The notes beneath the pieces were generated by a model. The model was not told where the DNA came from. It saw only the letters and a program-made list of their open reading frames with translations, and searched no databases. The position numbers and the translations under genes were made by a program. From an uncultured Collinsella sp. (GTDB lineage Bacteria; Actinomycetota; Coriobacteriia; Coriobacteriales; Coriobacteriaceae): 53,651 bases of DNA. Each line of letters begins with the position of its first letter. Positions within the stretch are counted from its first letter, which is position 1. Location of the stretch: positions 1-53,651 of the forward strand of contig CABUJH010000008.1 in assembly GCA_902491895.1 (NCBI GenBank). Direction: 5' to 3'. This document shows positions 41,012 to 49,820 of the stretch, in pieces.

Positions 41012-41047
41012 AAAAAAGAACCCGCCACCGGATGTGTCGGTGGCGGG
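41012..41047 (-). terminator. Terminator of purL
   Basis: On the minus strand a perfect 10-bp stem (CCCGCCACCG at 41021-41030 with CGGTGGCGGG at 41038-41047) is followed by TTCTTTTTT. Confidence 0.92.
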
Positions 41048-41085
41048 TGTTGTTACCCGAAGGGATTGTAACCGATGGGAAGGGT

Positions 41086-44000
41086 TTAAGCGAAGTAGGC
41101 CACGCCGCTCTCAAAGATCGGCATGAACTTATCGCCGGGGACATGCTCGGGCACGTTGCGGTACAGGTTGTCGCCGCGACGCTCGGCATGGCCCATCTTG
41201 CCCAGGACGCGGCCGTCGGGGCTCGTGATGCCCTCGATGGCGAGTGCGGAGCCGTTGGGGTTGACGGAGAGATCCATGCTGGGCTTGCCGTCCTCGCCCA
41301 CGTACTGCGTGGCGACCTGGCCGCTGGCGATCAGCTGGGCGAGCACTTCGTCATTGGCGACAAAGCGGCCCTCGCCGTGGCTGATGGCGACGGTGTAGGG
41401 GTCGTCCAGGCTGCACTGCGACAGCCACGGGGACAAGTTGGACGAGATGCGGGTGCGCACCAGACGGCTCTGGTGGCGACCGATGGTGTTGAACGTCAAC
41501 GTGGGCGCATCGGGCGTGGCGTCGACGATGTCGCCGTAGGGCACCAGGCCGAGCTTGACCAGGGCCTGGAAGCCGTTGCAGATACCCAGCATCAGGCCAT
41601 CGCGGGCCTTGAGCAGGTCGCGGACTGCCTCGGTGACCTCGGGAGCGCGGAAGAACGCCGTGATGAACTTGGCGGAGCCGTCGGGCTCGTCGCCGCCCGA
41701 GAAGCCGCCGGGGATCATGACGATCTGGCTTGCGCGGATGCGGCGGGCAAGCTCGTGGGTGCTCTCGGCGACGGCTTCGGGCGTGAGGTTGTTGATCACG
41801 AAGGTGTCGGCCTCGGCGCCGGCGGCGCGGAAGGCGCGGGCGCTATCGTACTCGCAGTTGTTGCCGGGGAACACGGGGATAACCACGCGCGGGCGGGCGA
41901 TCTTGGCGCCGCCGTACACGTGGATGTCCTTGGCGCGGAAGTCGATGGTCTCGACCTCGGGGGTCTCGTCGACGCTGCGGTAGGCAAAGACGCCCTCGAT
42001 GCCGCTCTCCCAGGCCTCCTGGAGCTCGGAGAGCTCGATGACTTCGGAGCCGGTGTCGATGACATAGCCCTCGACGGTGGTGCCCAGGGGCTCGACGACA
42101 ACGCCGTCGGCGACCTCGGGCAGCTCGGCATCCTCGGCGAGCTCGACGATAAAGCTGCCGTAGAGCGGGGTGAAGAGGCTCTCCACGTCTACATCCTCGG
42201 CAAGCTCGATACCGATCTGGTTACCGACGCACATCTTAAAGAGGCTCTCGGCGCCGCAGCCGTAGCCGGGCGTGGAGATGGCCAGGGCGTTGCCGGTAGC
42301 AGTGAGCGCCTCGACGGCGTCAAACGCGGCGAGCAGCTGCTGGGCGTCGGGGCGGTAGTCCTCGCCATAGGTGGCGGGGGCGATGCGGACGACGCGGTGC
42401 GTGAGGCCCTTGAACTCGGGCGAGACGGCGCGGGCGGCCTTGCCCACGGCGACGGCGAAGCTGATCAGGGTCGGCGGAACGTTGAGCTCGCCGGCCTCGT
42501 CCTCAAACGAACCGCTCATGGAGTCCTTGCCGCCGATGGCGCCGGCACCCAGGTCGACCTGGGCCATGAGGGCGCCCAGGACGGCTGCCGTGGGCTTGCC
42601 CCAGCGCTCGGCCTCGGTGCGCAGACGCTCGAAGTACTCCTGGAAGGAGAGATAGGCGCGCTTGTGCTCAAAGCCGGCAGCCACGAGCTTGGCGATGGAC
42701 TCGACCACGGACAGGTAGGCGCCCGCAAACTGGTCGGCCTCCATCAGATAGGGGTTGAAGCCCCATGCCATGGCACTCGCCGTGGTGGTCTCGCCGTCCA
42801 CGGGGAACTTGGCGACCATGGCAGAGCTCGGGGTGAGCTGCGTCTTGCCGCCAAAGGGCATGAGCACGGTCGCGGCGCCGATGGTGGAGTCGAAGCGCTC
42901 GGAAAGGCCCTTGTTGGAAGCGACGTTGAGGTCGGTGACGAGCGAGGTCATACGCTCGGCGAGCGTGGTGCCGGCCCAGCTGGGCTGCCACACGCTACGG
43001 GCGCACACGTGGGCGACCTGGTGCTTGGGTGCGCCGTTGGAGTTGAGGAACTCGCGGGACAGGTCGACGATGGCGACGCCGTTCCAGGCCATGCGCATGC
43101 GCGGCTCGGCGGTAACCTCGGCGATAACGGTAGCCTCCAGGTTTTCCTCGGCGGCGTAGCCCATGAACTCCTCGACGTCATCGTCGGCGACGGCGCAAGC
43201 CATGCGCTCCTGGGACTCGGAGATAGCGAGCTCGGTGCCGTCCAGGCCGTCGTACTTCTTGGTCACGGTATCAAGGTCGACATACAGGCCGTCGGCAAGC
43301 TCGCCCACGGCGACCGAGACACCGCCGGCGCCAAAGTCGTTGCAGCGCTTGATCAGACGGCAGGCATCGCCGCGGCGGAACAGGCGCTGCAGCTTGCGCT
43401 CGACCGGGGCGTTGCCCTTCTGGACCTCGGCACCCGAGGTCTCGATGGACTCGGTGTTCTGGGTCTTGGAGGAGCCGGTGGCGCCACCGATGCCATCACG
43501 GCCGGTGCGGCCGCCCAGCAGGATGATCTTGTCGGTGGGGGCGGGGCACTCGCGACGAACGTGGTTTGCCGGGGTAGCGCCCACGACGGCGCCAACCTCC
43601 ATGCGCTTGGCCACATAACCGGGGTGATAGAGTTCGTTGACCTGACCGGTGGCAAGGCCGATCTGGTTGCCGTAGCTGGAGTAGCCGGCGGCGGCAGTGG
43701 TCACGAGCTTGCGCTGCGGCAGCTTGCCCTCGAGCGTCTCGGAAACCGGGACGGTGGGGTCGCCGGCGCCGGTGACGCGCATGGCCTGATACACATAGCT
43801 GCGGCCCGAGAGCGGGTCGCGGATGGCGCCGCCCACGCAGGTGGCGGCACCGCCGAAGGGCTCGATCTCGGTCGGGTGGTTATGGGTCTCGTTCTTAAAG
43901 AGGAACAGCCAGTCTTGGTCCTCGCCATCGACATCGACCTTTACCTTGACGGTGCAGGCGTTGATCTCCTCGGACTCATCGACATCGGTCATGACGCCGG

Positions 44001-44832
44001 TCTTCTTGAGGTACTTGGCGCCGATGGTGCCCATGTCCATGAGGCAGACGGGCTTGGCGTCGCGACCGAGCTCATGGCGCATCTCCATGTAGCGGTCGAA
44101 GGCCTGCTGCACCACGGCGTCGTCGATCGTCACGTCATCCAGGACGGTGCCGAAGGTGGTGTGACGGCAGTGGTCGGACCAATAGGTGTCGATCACGCGG
44201 ATCTCGGTGATGGTGGGGTCGCGATCCTCATCGCGGAAGTACTGCTGACAGAAGGCGATGTCCGCCTCGTCCATGGCAAGGCCGCGCTCGGAAATAAAGG
44301 CGGCAAGGCCGGCCTCGTCGAGCTCGCGGAAGCCGTCGAGCACCTCGACGGGCTGGGGCTCGGGGGTCTCCATGTACAGCGTCTCGGGCAGGTCGAGCGA
44401 GGCGATGCGCGCCTCGACGGGGTTCACCACGTAGTGCTTGATGGCATCGATGGCGGCCTCGTCCAGAGCGCCCGAGATCATATAGACCTTGGCGGAGCGC
44501 ACGGCGGGGCGCTCGCCCTGGCTGATGAGCTGCACGCACTCGCTAGCGGAGTCAGCGCGCTGGTCAAACTGGCCAGGCAGGAATTCGACGGCAAAGACGG
44601 CGCCATCGCTTGCGGGGAGCTCGTCGTAGGTCACATCGACCTGGGGCTCGCTAAAGACGGTCGGCACGCAGGAGCGGAAAAGCTCCTCGTCGATGCCCTC
44701 AACGTCGTAGCGGTTGATGATCCTCAGGGCCTCGATGCCCTTGATGCCGAGAATTTCGGTCAGCTCGCCCTTGAGCTGCTGAGCCTCGACGTCGAACCCG
44801 GGTTTCTTCTCCACGTAGATACGAGAGACCAT
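41086..44832 (-). CDS. purL: Phosphoribosylformylglycinamidine synthase, single-chain PurL
   Basis: This 1248-residue enzyme converts FGAR, glutamine and ATP to FGAM in purine synthesis. It is the long form with the glutaminase fused at the C-terminus. The synthase half includes ETHNHPTEIEPFGGAATCVGG. The glutaminase carries IPGGFSGGDE and the nucleophile Cys1085 in GICNGFQAL, with His in ISHGEGRF. ATG 44832 has AGGAACC upstream and matches the family start; an upstream frame extension is not conserved. It is monocistronic, with a promoter in the gap shared with the antiporter gene. No purine riboswitch was recognised in that gap. Confidence 0.95.
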   Translation of the reverse strand: MVSRIYVEKKPGFDVEAQQLKGELTEILGIKGIEALRIINRYDVEGIDEELFRSCVPTVFSEPQVDVTYDELPASDGAVFAVEFLPGQFDQRADSASECVQLISQGERPAVRSAKVYMISGALDEAAIDAIKHYVVNPVEARIASLDLPETLYMETPEPQPVEVLDGFRELDEAGLAAFISERGLAMDEADIAFCQQYFRDEDRDPTITEIRVIDTYWSDHCRHTTFGTVLDDVTIDDAVVQQAFDRYMEMRHELGRDAKPVCLMDMGTIGAKYLKKTGVMTDVDESEEINACTVKVKVDVDGEDQDWLFLFKNETHNHPTEIEPFGGAATCVGGAIRDPLSGRSYVYQAMRVTGAGDPTVPVSETLEGKLPQRKLVTTAAAGYSSYGNQIGLATGQVNELYHPGYVAKRMEVGAVVGATPANHVRRECPAPTDKIILLGGRTGRDGIGGATGSSKTQNTESIETSGAEVQKGNAPVERKLQRLFRRGDACRLIKRCNDFGAGGVSVAVGELADGLYVDLDTVTKKYDGLDGTELAISESQERMACAVADDDVEEFMGYAAEENLEATVIAEVTAEPRMRMAWNGVAIVDLSREFLNSNGAPKHQVAHVCARSVWQPSWAGTTLAERMTSLVTDLNVASNKGLSERFDSTIGAATVLMPFGGKTQLTPSSAMVAKFPVDGETTTASAMAWGFNPYLMEADQFAGAYLSVVESIAKLVAAGFEHKRAYLSFQEYFERLRTEAERWGKPTAAVLGALMAQVDLGAGAIGGKDSMSGSFEDEAGELNVPPTLISFAVAVGKAARAVSPEFKGLTHRVVRIAPATYGEDYRPDAQQLLAAFDAVEALTATGNALAISTPGYGCGAESLFKMCVGNQIGIELAEDVDVESLFTPLYGSFIVELAEDAELPEVADGVVVEPLGTTVEGYVIDTGSEVIELSELQEAWESGIEGVFAYRSVDETPEVETIDFRAKDIHVYGGAKIARPRVVIPVFPGNNCEYDSARAFRAAGAEADTFVINNLTPEAVAESTHELARRIRASQIVMIPGGFSGGDEPDGSAKFITAFFRAPEVTEAVRDLLKARDGLMLGICNGFQALVKLGLVPYGDIVDATPDAPTLTFNTIGRHQSRLVRTRISSNLSPWLSQCSLDDPYTVAISHGEGRFVANDEVLAQLIASGQVATQYVGEDGKPSMDLSVNPNGSALAIEGITSPDGRVLGKMGHAERRGDNLYRNVPEHVPGDKFMPIFESGVAYFA

Positions 44833-45016
44833 TGGTTCCTGCCTTCCTGATCGGTTGGGCGTACGGTACGGTATGCGGCAGCGGTCGGTTTGCGGGGTCT
44901 GCCCTGCAGTCGCCTTGAGCCACATGTTTGTAAACCTCACTATGATACGACAGCTCGCGGCGCGTTGAGGACGGCGAGGGTGCTACAGTGAAGCGCAAAC
45001 AAGAGAAAGGCATCAC

Positions 45017-46579
45017 ATGGCATTCGTTTCACTCGCCATCATCGCGCTCGTGGCCTTTGCAAGCCCCTTCATCGCCTCGGCGATTCCCGGGAAACCCGTT
45101 CCCGAGACGGTCTTTTTGCTCGTGTTCGGCGCGATGCTGGGACCCCATATGCTCGACATTATCCATGTAGATGCCGAGGTCTCGCTCGTGTCCGAGCTCG
45201 GCCTGGCCTTTTTGTTCCTGCTTGCCGGCTTTGAGATCGACCCCAAGAGCATCACGGGTGTGGAGGGGCGCTACGGCTTGGCGACGTGGGTCGTCACGTT
45301 TGGTATCGCCTGGCTTGCCGTGCGCTTTACCCCGTGGTTCTCGGTCAGTCATTTCGACGGTATCGCCGTGACGCTTGCCCTTACTTCCACGGCGCTCGGT
45401 ACGCTCGTGCCCATCATGCGCGAGCGCTCGCTCACCGGTACGCGTGTGGGCGACTCGATTCTCGCGTATGGCACCTGGGGTGAGCTCGGCCCTGTGCTCG
45501 CCATGTCGGTGCTGCTGTCTGCCCGCACCGGCATCCAAACGCTTGTAATCCTTGGGTTGTTTGCGGTGGTCTGCGTGTTGCTGGCCGTGGTCCCAAGCCG
45601 CTCCAAGCGCGTCGGCAGCCGCTTCTTTGCGTTTGTCGAGGAACGCGCCGATACCACGTCGCAGACCTTCGTGCGCCTGACGGTGCTCATCCTGGTCACG
45701 CTCGTGGCATTCTCGGCCGTCTTTGACCTCGATATCGTGCTGGGTTCTTTTGCCGCCGGCTTTGTCTTGCGCTATATCATCCCCGAGGGCAACCATACGC
45801 TCGAGACCAAGCTCGATGGCCTGGCCTACGGCTTTTTGATTCCGGTATTCTTTACCGTATCGGGCGCAAAGATCGATCTGACGGCCGTGGCGTCGCGCCC
45901 GGGTCTGCTCGTGGGCTTTATCGTGGCGTTGTTGATTATTCGTGCCGTGCCCATTCTTATTTCTATGAGCATTTGTCCTGCGACGCGCGATGTGTCGGCG
46001 TATGGTCGCATTACCGTGGCCCTGTACTGCACCACGGCCCTGCCGATCATCGTTGCCGTGACAAGCGTTGCCGTCAACGCGGGCGCGCTGTCGCAAGATA
46101 TCGCGTCGGTCATGGTTGCCGCCGGTGCCATCACGGTGTTCTTGATGCCGTTGCTCGCGCAGCTCTTCTACCGCGTGGTCGACGCCGCGCCGGTCGCCGC
46201 CGTGGCAGAAGTTGCCGAGCATCCATCCGATGCGCTCGACATCCTGCGCGCCCATCACGATTTGGCGAGCCTGCTCGCACGTGAGCACGAGCTGCTGACT
46301 TCGCATGGCCATGGTCGCGTATTCGAGGGCTTGCCTACGCTCGATACGATTGCCGAGCGTCTTTCCGCCGAGGCGGCGAGCGGCCACATCGATGCCCGCA
46401 TCGTGGACGCGGCGCATCTTCTTGCCGATAAGACCTATGGTGATGAGGTCGACCCGTCCGAGCTGACCCCGCGCGAGCGTTGCCGCCTGGAGCGCGCCAA
46501 GCTCGCCGTGCGCGAATACCGCCGCCGCATGCTGGAGCTCTATGCAAGAGAAGAAGCCGAGGACGACGACGGCAAGTAG
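45017..46579 (+). CDS. CPA2-type cation/proton antiporter
   Basis: The 520-residue protein has about 12 helices of the Na/H exchanger fold (LAFLFLLAGFEIDPKSI near 65-81 as the conserved acidic helix, TSTALGTLVPIMRE). A cytoplasmic tail of about 130 residues lacks a recognisable RCK/TrkA domain and ends in a charged helix. It exchanges Na+ or K+ for protons. GAAAGG precedes ATG. It is divergent from purL and followed by the 62-bp hairpin array. Confidence 0.88.
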   Translation: MAFVSLAIIALVAFASPFIASAIPGKPVPETVFLLVFGAMLGPHMLDIIHVDAEVSLVSELGLAFLFLLAGFEIDPKSITGVEGRYGLATWVVTFGIAWLAVRFTPWFSVSHFDGIAVTLALTSTALGTLVPIMRERSLTGTRVGDSILAYGTWGELGPVLAMSVLLSARTGIQTLVILGLFAVVCVLLAVVPSRSKRVGSRFFAFVEERADTTSQTFVRLTVLILVTLVAFSAVFDLDIVLGSFAAGFVLRYIIPEGNHTLETKLDGLAYGFLIPVFFTVSGAKIDLTAVASRPGLLVGFIVALLIIRAVPILISMSICPATRDVSAYGRITVALYCTTALPIIVAVTSVAVNAGALSQDIASVMVAAGAITVFLMPLLAQLFYRVVDAAPVAAVAEVAEHPSDALDILRAHHDLASLLAREHELLTSHGHGRVFEGLPTLDTIAERLSAEAASGHIDARIVDAAHLLADKTYGDEVDPSELTPRERCRLERAKLAVREYRRRMLELYAREEAEDDDGK

Positions 46580-46593
46580 TCGATACTCTCTCG

Positions 46594-46841
46594 GGGAAGC
46601 CGCGTCCCGCTTTGAAGGCTCGGAACGGGATGTGGTTTCCGAAACGGGGGCCGTTGGGAAACTGTGTCCCGGAATGGGCGCTCAGAGTGGGATGCAGTTT
46701 CCGCGAGAGACCCGTTGCGGAAACGGTATCCCAGAATCGGCGTTCAAAACGGGGCACTCTTTCCGAAACATTGCCCTGAGGGAAGCTGCGTCCCGGTCTG
46801 AGTCGGAATTCCGGGACACAGCTTCCCTTTCGAACAGAAGA
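46594..46841. repeat. Four tandem 62-bp units, each a hairpin
   Basis: Eight 15-bp motifs start at 46594, 46627, 46656, 46689, 46718, 46751, 46780 and 46813, with strictly alternating 33/29-bp spacing. Odd motifs (GGGAAACTGTGTCCC type) are inverted relative to even ones (GGGATGCAGTTTCCG type). Each 62-bp unit therefore forms a stem of about 15 bp with an 18-nt loop. Stem bases differ between units yet mostly still pair. The array fills the gap between the convergent antiporter and SDR genes. Confidence 0.85.
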
Positions 46842-46883
46842 AGGCGCGCTGCCTGCAGTTGATGCAGACGGCGCGCCTTCTTT
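46837..46883. terminator. Hairpin terminator between antiporter and SDR genes
   Basis: AGAAGGCGCGC (46839-46849) pairs with GCGCGCCTTCT (46871-46881), followed on plus by TTGTT. It abuts the right end of the 62-bp array and can serve either converging gene. Confidence 0.65.
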
Positions 46884-46924
46884 GTTGGACTATGTTGAGG
46901 CTGGGAGCTGAGGCTTGTGGTCCC

Positions 46925-47674
46925 TTAAGAGCGGGCGGCTCCGTCGACGGGGAGCACGGCGCCCGTGACGTAGGAGGACATGTCGCTCGCCAGGAAAACA
47001 AAGGCGTTGGCGACATCCTCGGGCTCGCCCATGCGACCCAGCGGAATGGTGGCGATGATGGGCTTGATGACCTCTTCGGGCAGGTTGGCGACCATATCGG
47101 TCTTGGTCACGCCGGGTGCGACGGCATTGACGCGAATGCCCATGGGGGCGAGCTCGCGCGAGAGCGACTGGACCATACCGTTGACGGCAAACTTGGACGT
47201 GGGGTAGCCGACACCGGAGGGCTGACCATACTTGGCGACCATCGAGCTCGTGGTGGTGATGGTGCCGCCATGGCCGGCCTCGGTCATGATCTTGGCGGCA
47301 GCCTGGTGGCCGTTAAAGACGGCGACGACGTTGAGGTCCATAACTTTGGCGAACTCCTCGGCCGTGTAATCCAAAAGGGGCGAGCGCTGGGAGATGCCGG
47401 CGTTGTTGACGACCGTATCGAGACCGCCCATGTCGGCTGCGGCCTGCGTAAAGGCCTCGGTCACGGCCTCGAGTGAGGTGAGGTCGCAGGAGCGGCCCCA
47501 GACCTTGGCGTCGGGATAGGCGGCCGCCAGCTTCTCAACGGCCGCGTCGGCAGTCTCCTGGCGCGAGCCAAAGACGGTGACGGCAGCGCCTTCCTCGATA
47601 AAACGGCAGGCGATCGCATAGCCGATACCGCGCGTGCCTCCGGTGATGATTGCTTTCTTGCCCTCGAGCAACAT
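46925..47674 (-). CDS. Short-chain dehydrogenase/reductase, FabG-like
   Basis: The 249-residue classical SDR has the nucleotide loop TGGTRGIG (11-18), NNAG, the catalytic Ser in TTTSSM and Tyr-x3-Lys in YPTSK. The C-terminus VTGAVLPVDGA is typical of 3-oxoacyl-ACP reductase-like and hydroxysteroid dehydrogenase-like enzymes. The substrate cannot be assigned, and no fatty acid genes are nearby. ATG 47674 has GAGAGGA upstream. It has its own promoter. Confidence 0.88.
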   Translation of the reverse strand: MLLEGKKAIITGGTRGIGYAIACRFIEEGAAVTVFGSRQETADAAVEKLAAAYPDAKVWGRSCDLTSLEAVTEAFTQAAADMGGLDTVVNNAGISQRSPLLDYTAEEFAKVMDLNVVAVFNGHQAAAKIMTEAGHGGTITTTSSMVAKYGQPSGVGYPTSKFAVNGMVQSLSRELAPMGIRVNAVAPGVTKTDMVANLPEEVIKPIIATIPLGRMGEPEDVANAFVFLASDMSSYVTGAVLPVDGAARS

Positions 47675-47725
47675 GGTGCTTCCTCTCATCGCGGGCGGAC
47701 ATACACGGCACAGCATAGCGGCGGC

Positions 47726-47754
47726 AAAATACAGCTGCTGTCGCATATCGGCAA
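47726..47754 (-). promoter_or_regulatory. Promoter of the SDR gene
   Basis: On the minus strand TTGCCG (47749-47754), a 17-nt spacer and TATTTT (47726-47731) lie about 50 nt before the start codon. Confidence 0.5.
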
Positions 47755-47828
47755 ACGGTATCCACGGTTGTTGACGAACGGTCAAGTTGTTCAAACGTTA
47801 GTCGACCAGTTCGCTCAAAGGATGTAGC

Positions 47829-47865
47829 AAAAGGGGCTCCCATCCAATCGGATAGGAGCCCCTCA
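47829..47865 (-). terminator. Terminator of hom
   Basis: AGGGGCTCC (47832-47840) pairs with GGAGCCCCT (47854-47862) and the stem is followed by TTTT on the minus strand. Confidence 0.88.
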
Positions 47866-47893
47866 TGCGTTATTTGATTTGCCGAGAATCGGG

Positions 47894-49237
47894 CTAGTTC
47901 GCCATAACGCCTTCGGTCCAGGCCTCGACGTCCTCGATACGCAGGACGTTGGCGACCTCGGCCACGCAGTCGACGCTGGCAAGCTCGGCGGCGGCAGCCT
48001 GGACGTCCTTCTCGAGCGCGCGGTGCGTCAGGAAGATGACCGAGCAGGCATCGCTGATGCCCGACTTGCCGTCCTCGACCTGGTTGATGAGCGAGATCGA
48101 AATGTTGTGCTTGGCAAAGATGTCGACCGTCTCGGACAGGGCTCCCACGCGGTCGGCGACCTTCAGGCGTACATAGTACTTGGTCGTGAGCTCGTCCATG
48201 GGCTTAAAGGCGAGGTTGTGGCCATAGGGCTCAATCTCGGGTAGCGGAGCCACGCCGCGGCTGATCTGCTCGGAGAGCGACAGGATATCGCCCACGACGG
48301 CGCTTGCGGTGGGGAAGGAGCCTGCGCCGGCACCGTAGAACATGGTTTCGCCCACGGCGTCACCCACCACGTAGACGGCGTTCATGGCGCCGTTGACCTT
48401 GGCGAGCATATGGTCTGCCGGGATGAGCGTGGGATGCACGCGGACGTCGACGCCGGCGTCGGTGTTGCGTGCGATCCCCAGCAGCTTGATGGTGTAGCCG
48501 AGCTCGCGGGCCTGGGCAATGTCCTCGGCGCCGATGGTACGGATACCCTGCTGGTAGACATCGTCGGTGGTCACGCGGGTGCCAAAGCCGATGGAAGCGA
48601 GGATTGCCGTCTTGCTGGCGGCGTCGAAGCCGTCGACGTCGGCGGACGGGTCGGCCTCGGCATAGCCCTTTGCCTGGGCGTCGGCGAGCACGTCAGCGTA
48701 ATCGGCGCCCTCGGCGTCCATGCGCGACAGGATGTAGTTGGTGGTGCCGTTGAGAATGCCAGCGATGGTCAGGATCTTGTTGCCCACCAGGTCGTGCTCG
48801 AGCGTGCTGACAATGGGGATGCCACCGCCGCAGCTGGCCTCGCACTTAATCTGCACGCCGCACGCGCGCGCCTTCTCGGCGAGCGTCTCGACATGACGGC
48901 CCAGCAGGGCCTTGTTGGCAGAGACGACATGCTTGCCGTTCTCGAAGGCAGTGGTGAAGATCTCGGTTGCGGGGTGCTCGCCGCCGATGAGCTCGACGAC
49001 GATGTCGACGGCGGGGTCGGTGACGACATCGTGCCAGTCGCTCGTAAAGGCCTCACGCTCAATACCGGCTGCCTCGGCCTGCTCCCAGGCAAGCGCGCAG
49101 GCGCGGGTCAGCTTAAGGTCGATGCCGTAGGCTGCCAGGTACTCATCGTGGTGGCTCTTGATCAGACGGGCCACGCCGCCGCCGACGGTTCCCAGACCGA
49201 TGAGGCCGACGTTCACGGTGCGCAGGGGTTCGCTCAT
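47894..49237 (-). CDS. hom: Homoserine dehydrogenase with ACT domain
   Basis: The 447-residue enzyme reduces aspartate semialdehyde to homoserine for threonine and methionine synthesis. It has the NAD(P) loop GLIGLGTVGGG (11-21), VSANKALL, and the conserved GILNGTTNYIL segment with the following catalytic Asp/Lys region. A C-terminal ACT domain (about 360-440) suggests threonine feedback control. AAGGAG lies 6 nt before ATG. It is alone between a terminator and a long intergenic region. Confidence 0.95.
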   Translation of the reverse strand: MSEPLRTVNVGLIGLGTVGGGVARLIKSHHDEYLAAYGIDLKLTRACALAWEQAEAAGIEREAFTSDWHDVVTDPAVDIVVELIGGEHPATEIFTTAFENGKHVVSANKALLGRHVETLAEKARACGVQIKCEASCGGGIPIVSTLEHDLVGNKILTIAGILNGTTNYILSRMDAEGADYADVLADAQAKGYAEADPSADVDGFDAASKTAILASIGFGTRVTTDDVYQQGIRTIGAEDIAQARELGYTIKLLGIARNTDAGVDVRVHPTLIPADHMLAKVNGAMNAVYVVGDAVGETMFYGAGAGSFPTASAVVGDILSLSEQISRGVAPLPEIEPYGHNLAFKPMDELTTKYYVRLKVADRVGALSETVDIFAKHNISISLINQVEDGKSGISDACSVIFLTHRALEKDVQAAAAELASVDCVAEVANVLRIEDVEAWTEGVMAN

Positions 49238-49437
49238 AGATAGCTCCTTCGTGCATCTTATGGATGGATTAACCGCTTAAAGGTTGAGTGCATTCTAGCG
49301 TGAACCGAGGGCGCGTGCTCGCCAGGCAACAGGAGTCGCACAAAACGGCACCCCCGAAACGCTGCGGAAACATTGGAAACATGCTCGCTACAAACGGAAC
49401 TCCGTAACAAACTGTCAACGTTTGCACCATAAGGTTT

Positions 49438-49549
49438 GCCCTGTGCGACTGGGGCATGCAGGCGCTCGTCGGCGTGGAATGACGAGGGCCAGGTCGAAAA
49501 GCCCGCTACGGCTTATGTGATCCAGGACGGCAAGTACATCGCCGCCTAG
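49438..49549 (+). pseudogene. Deletion remnant of a second livJ-like gene
   Basis: The start reads Asp-Trp-Gly-Met-Gln-Ala-Leu-Val-Gly, as at livJ codons near 50149. After a frame change the sequence reads WNDEGQVEK, then TAYVIQDGKYIAA and a stop, matching the livJ C-terminus (WNDKGQVQK, TAYVITDGKYVQA). About 250 internal codons are missing and the join is out of frame. It lies 270 bp upstream of the intact livJ. Confidence 0.8.
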
Positions 49550-49820
49550 GTGCGCACAAAACGCGAGCGGTGAGGCCATTTTAATCAGGGCAAGGACGCC
49601 TGTAACAGAACAGAAACATTACTTTCACACAATAAAGTGGCTAAACTGCATAAACAGACAGGAATACGCAGAACTATGGATAAATGGGCAAAACAAAAGA
49701 AAAGTTGAAATAATCGCCACTTTTCTCAACTAAAGCGTCTACTATTTTGCGAACGCCGAACACGGCGAAGGATGGCCTGTCGGGTAACTGAAACCCGACG
49801 AGATTTGAGAGGAGAGCCGC
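49550..49820 (+). promoter_or_regulatory. AT-rich promoter region and structured leader of livJ
   Basis: The sequence from about 49600 to 49750 is much richer in A/T than its surroundings and should hold the livJ promoter. Two small hairpins follow: CGCCG/CGGCG (49754-49767) and GTCGGGT/ACCCGAC (49779-49799). The latter lies just before the GAGAGGAGA ribosome site. The stretch 49238-49437 (hom promoter side) holds nothing else recognisable. Confidence 0.5.

Noticed and set aside
40855..44850. A 1331-codon open frame on plus opposite purL
   Set aside because: It is the mirror of purL in a GC-rich genome. The translation is low-complexity (Gly/Leu/Ala/Asp/His) with no family features, and the minus-strand PurL has complete active sites.
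44833..45016. A purine riboswitch upstream of purL
   Set aside because: No three-way-junction pattern with the conserved pairing loops could be recognised on the minus strand.
45029..46417. A 462-codon minus frame opposite the antiporter
   Set aside because: Arg/His/Gly-rich shadow of the membrane protein on plus.
46594..46841. The 62-bp array as a CRISPR
   Set aside because: Units are contiguous diverged inverted motifs without unique spacers or identical repeats, and no cas genes are present.
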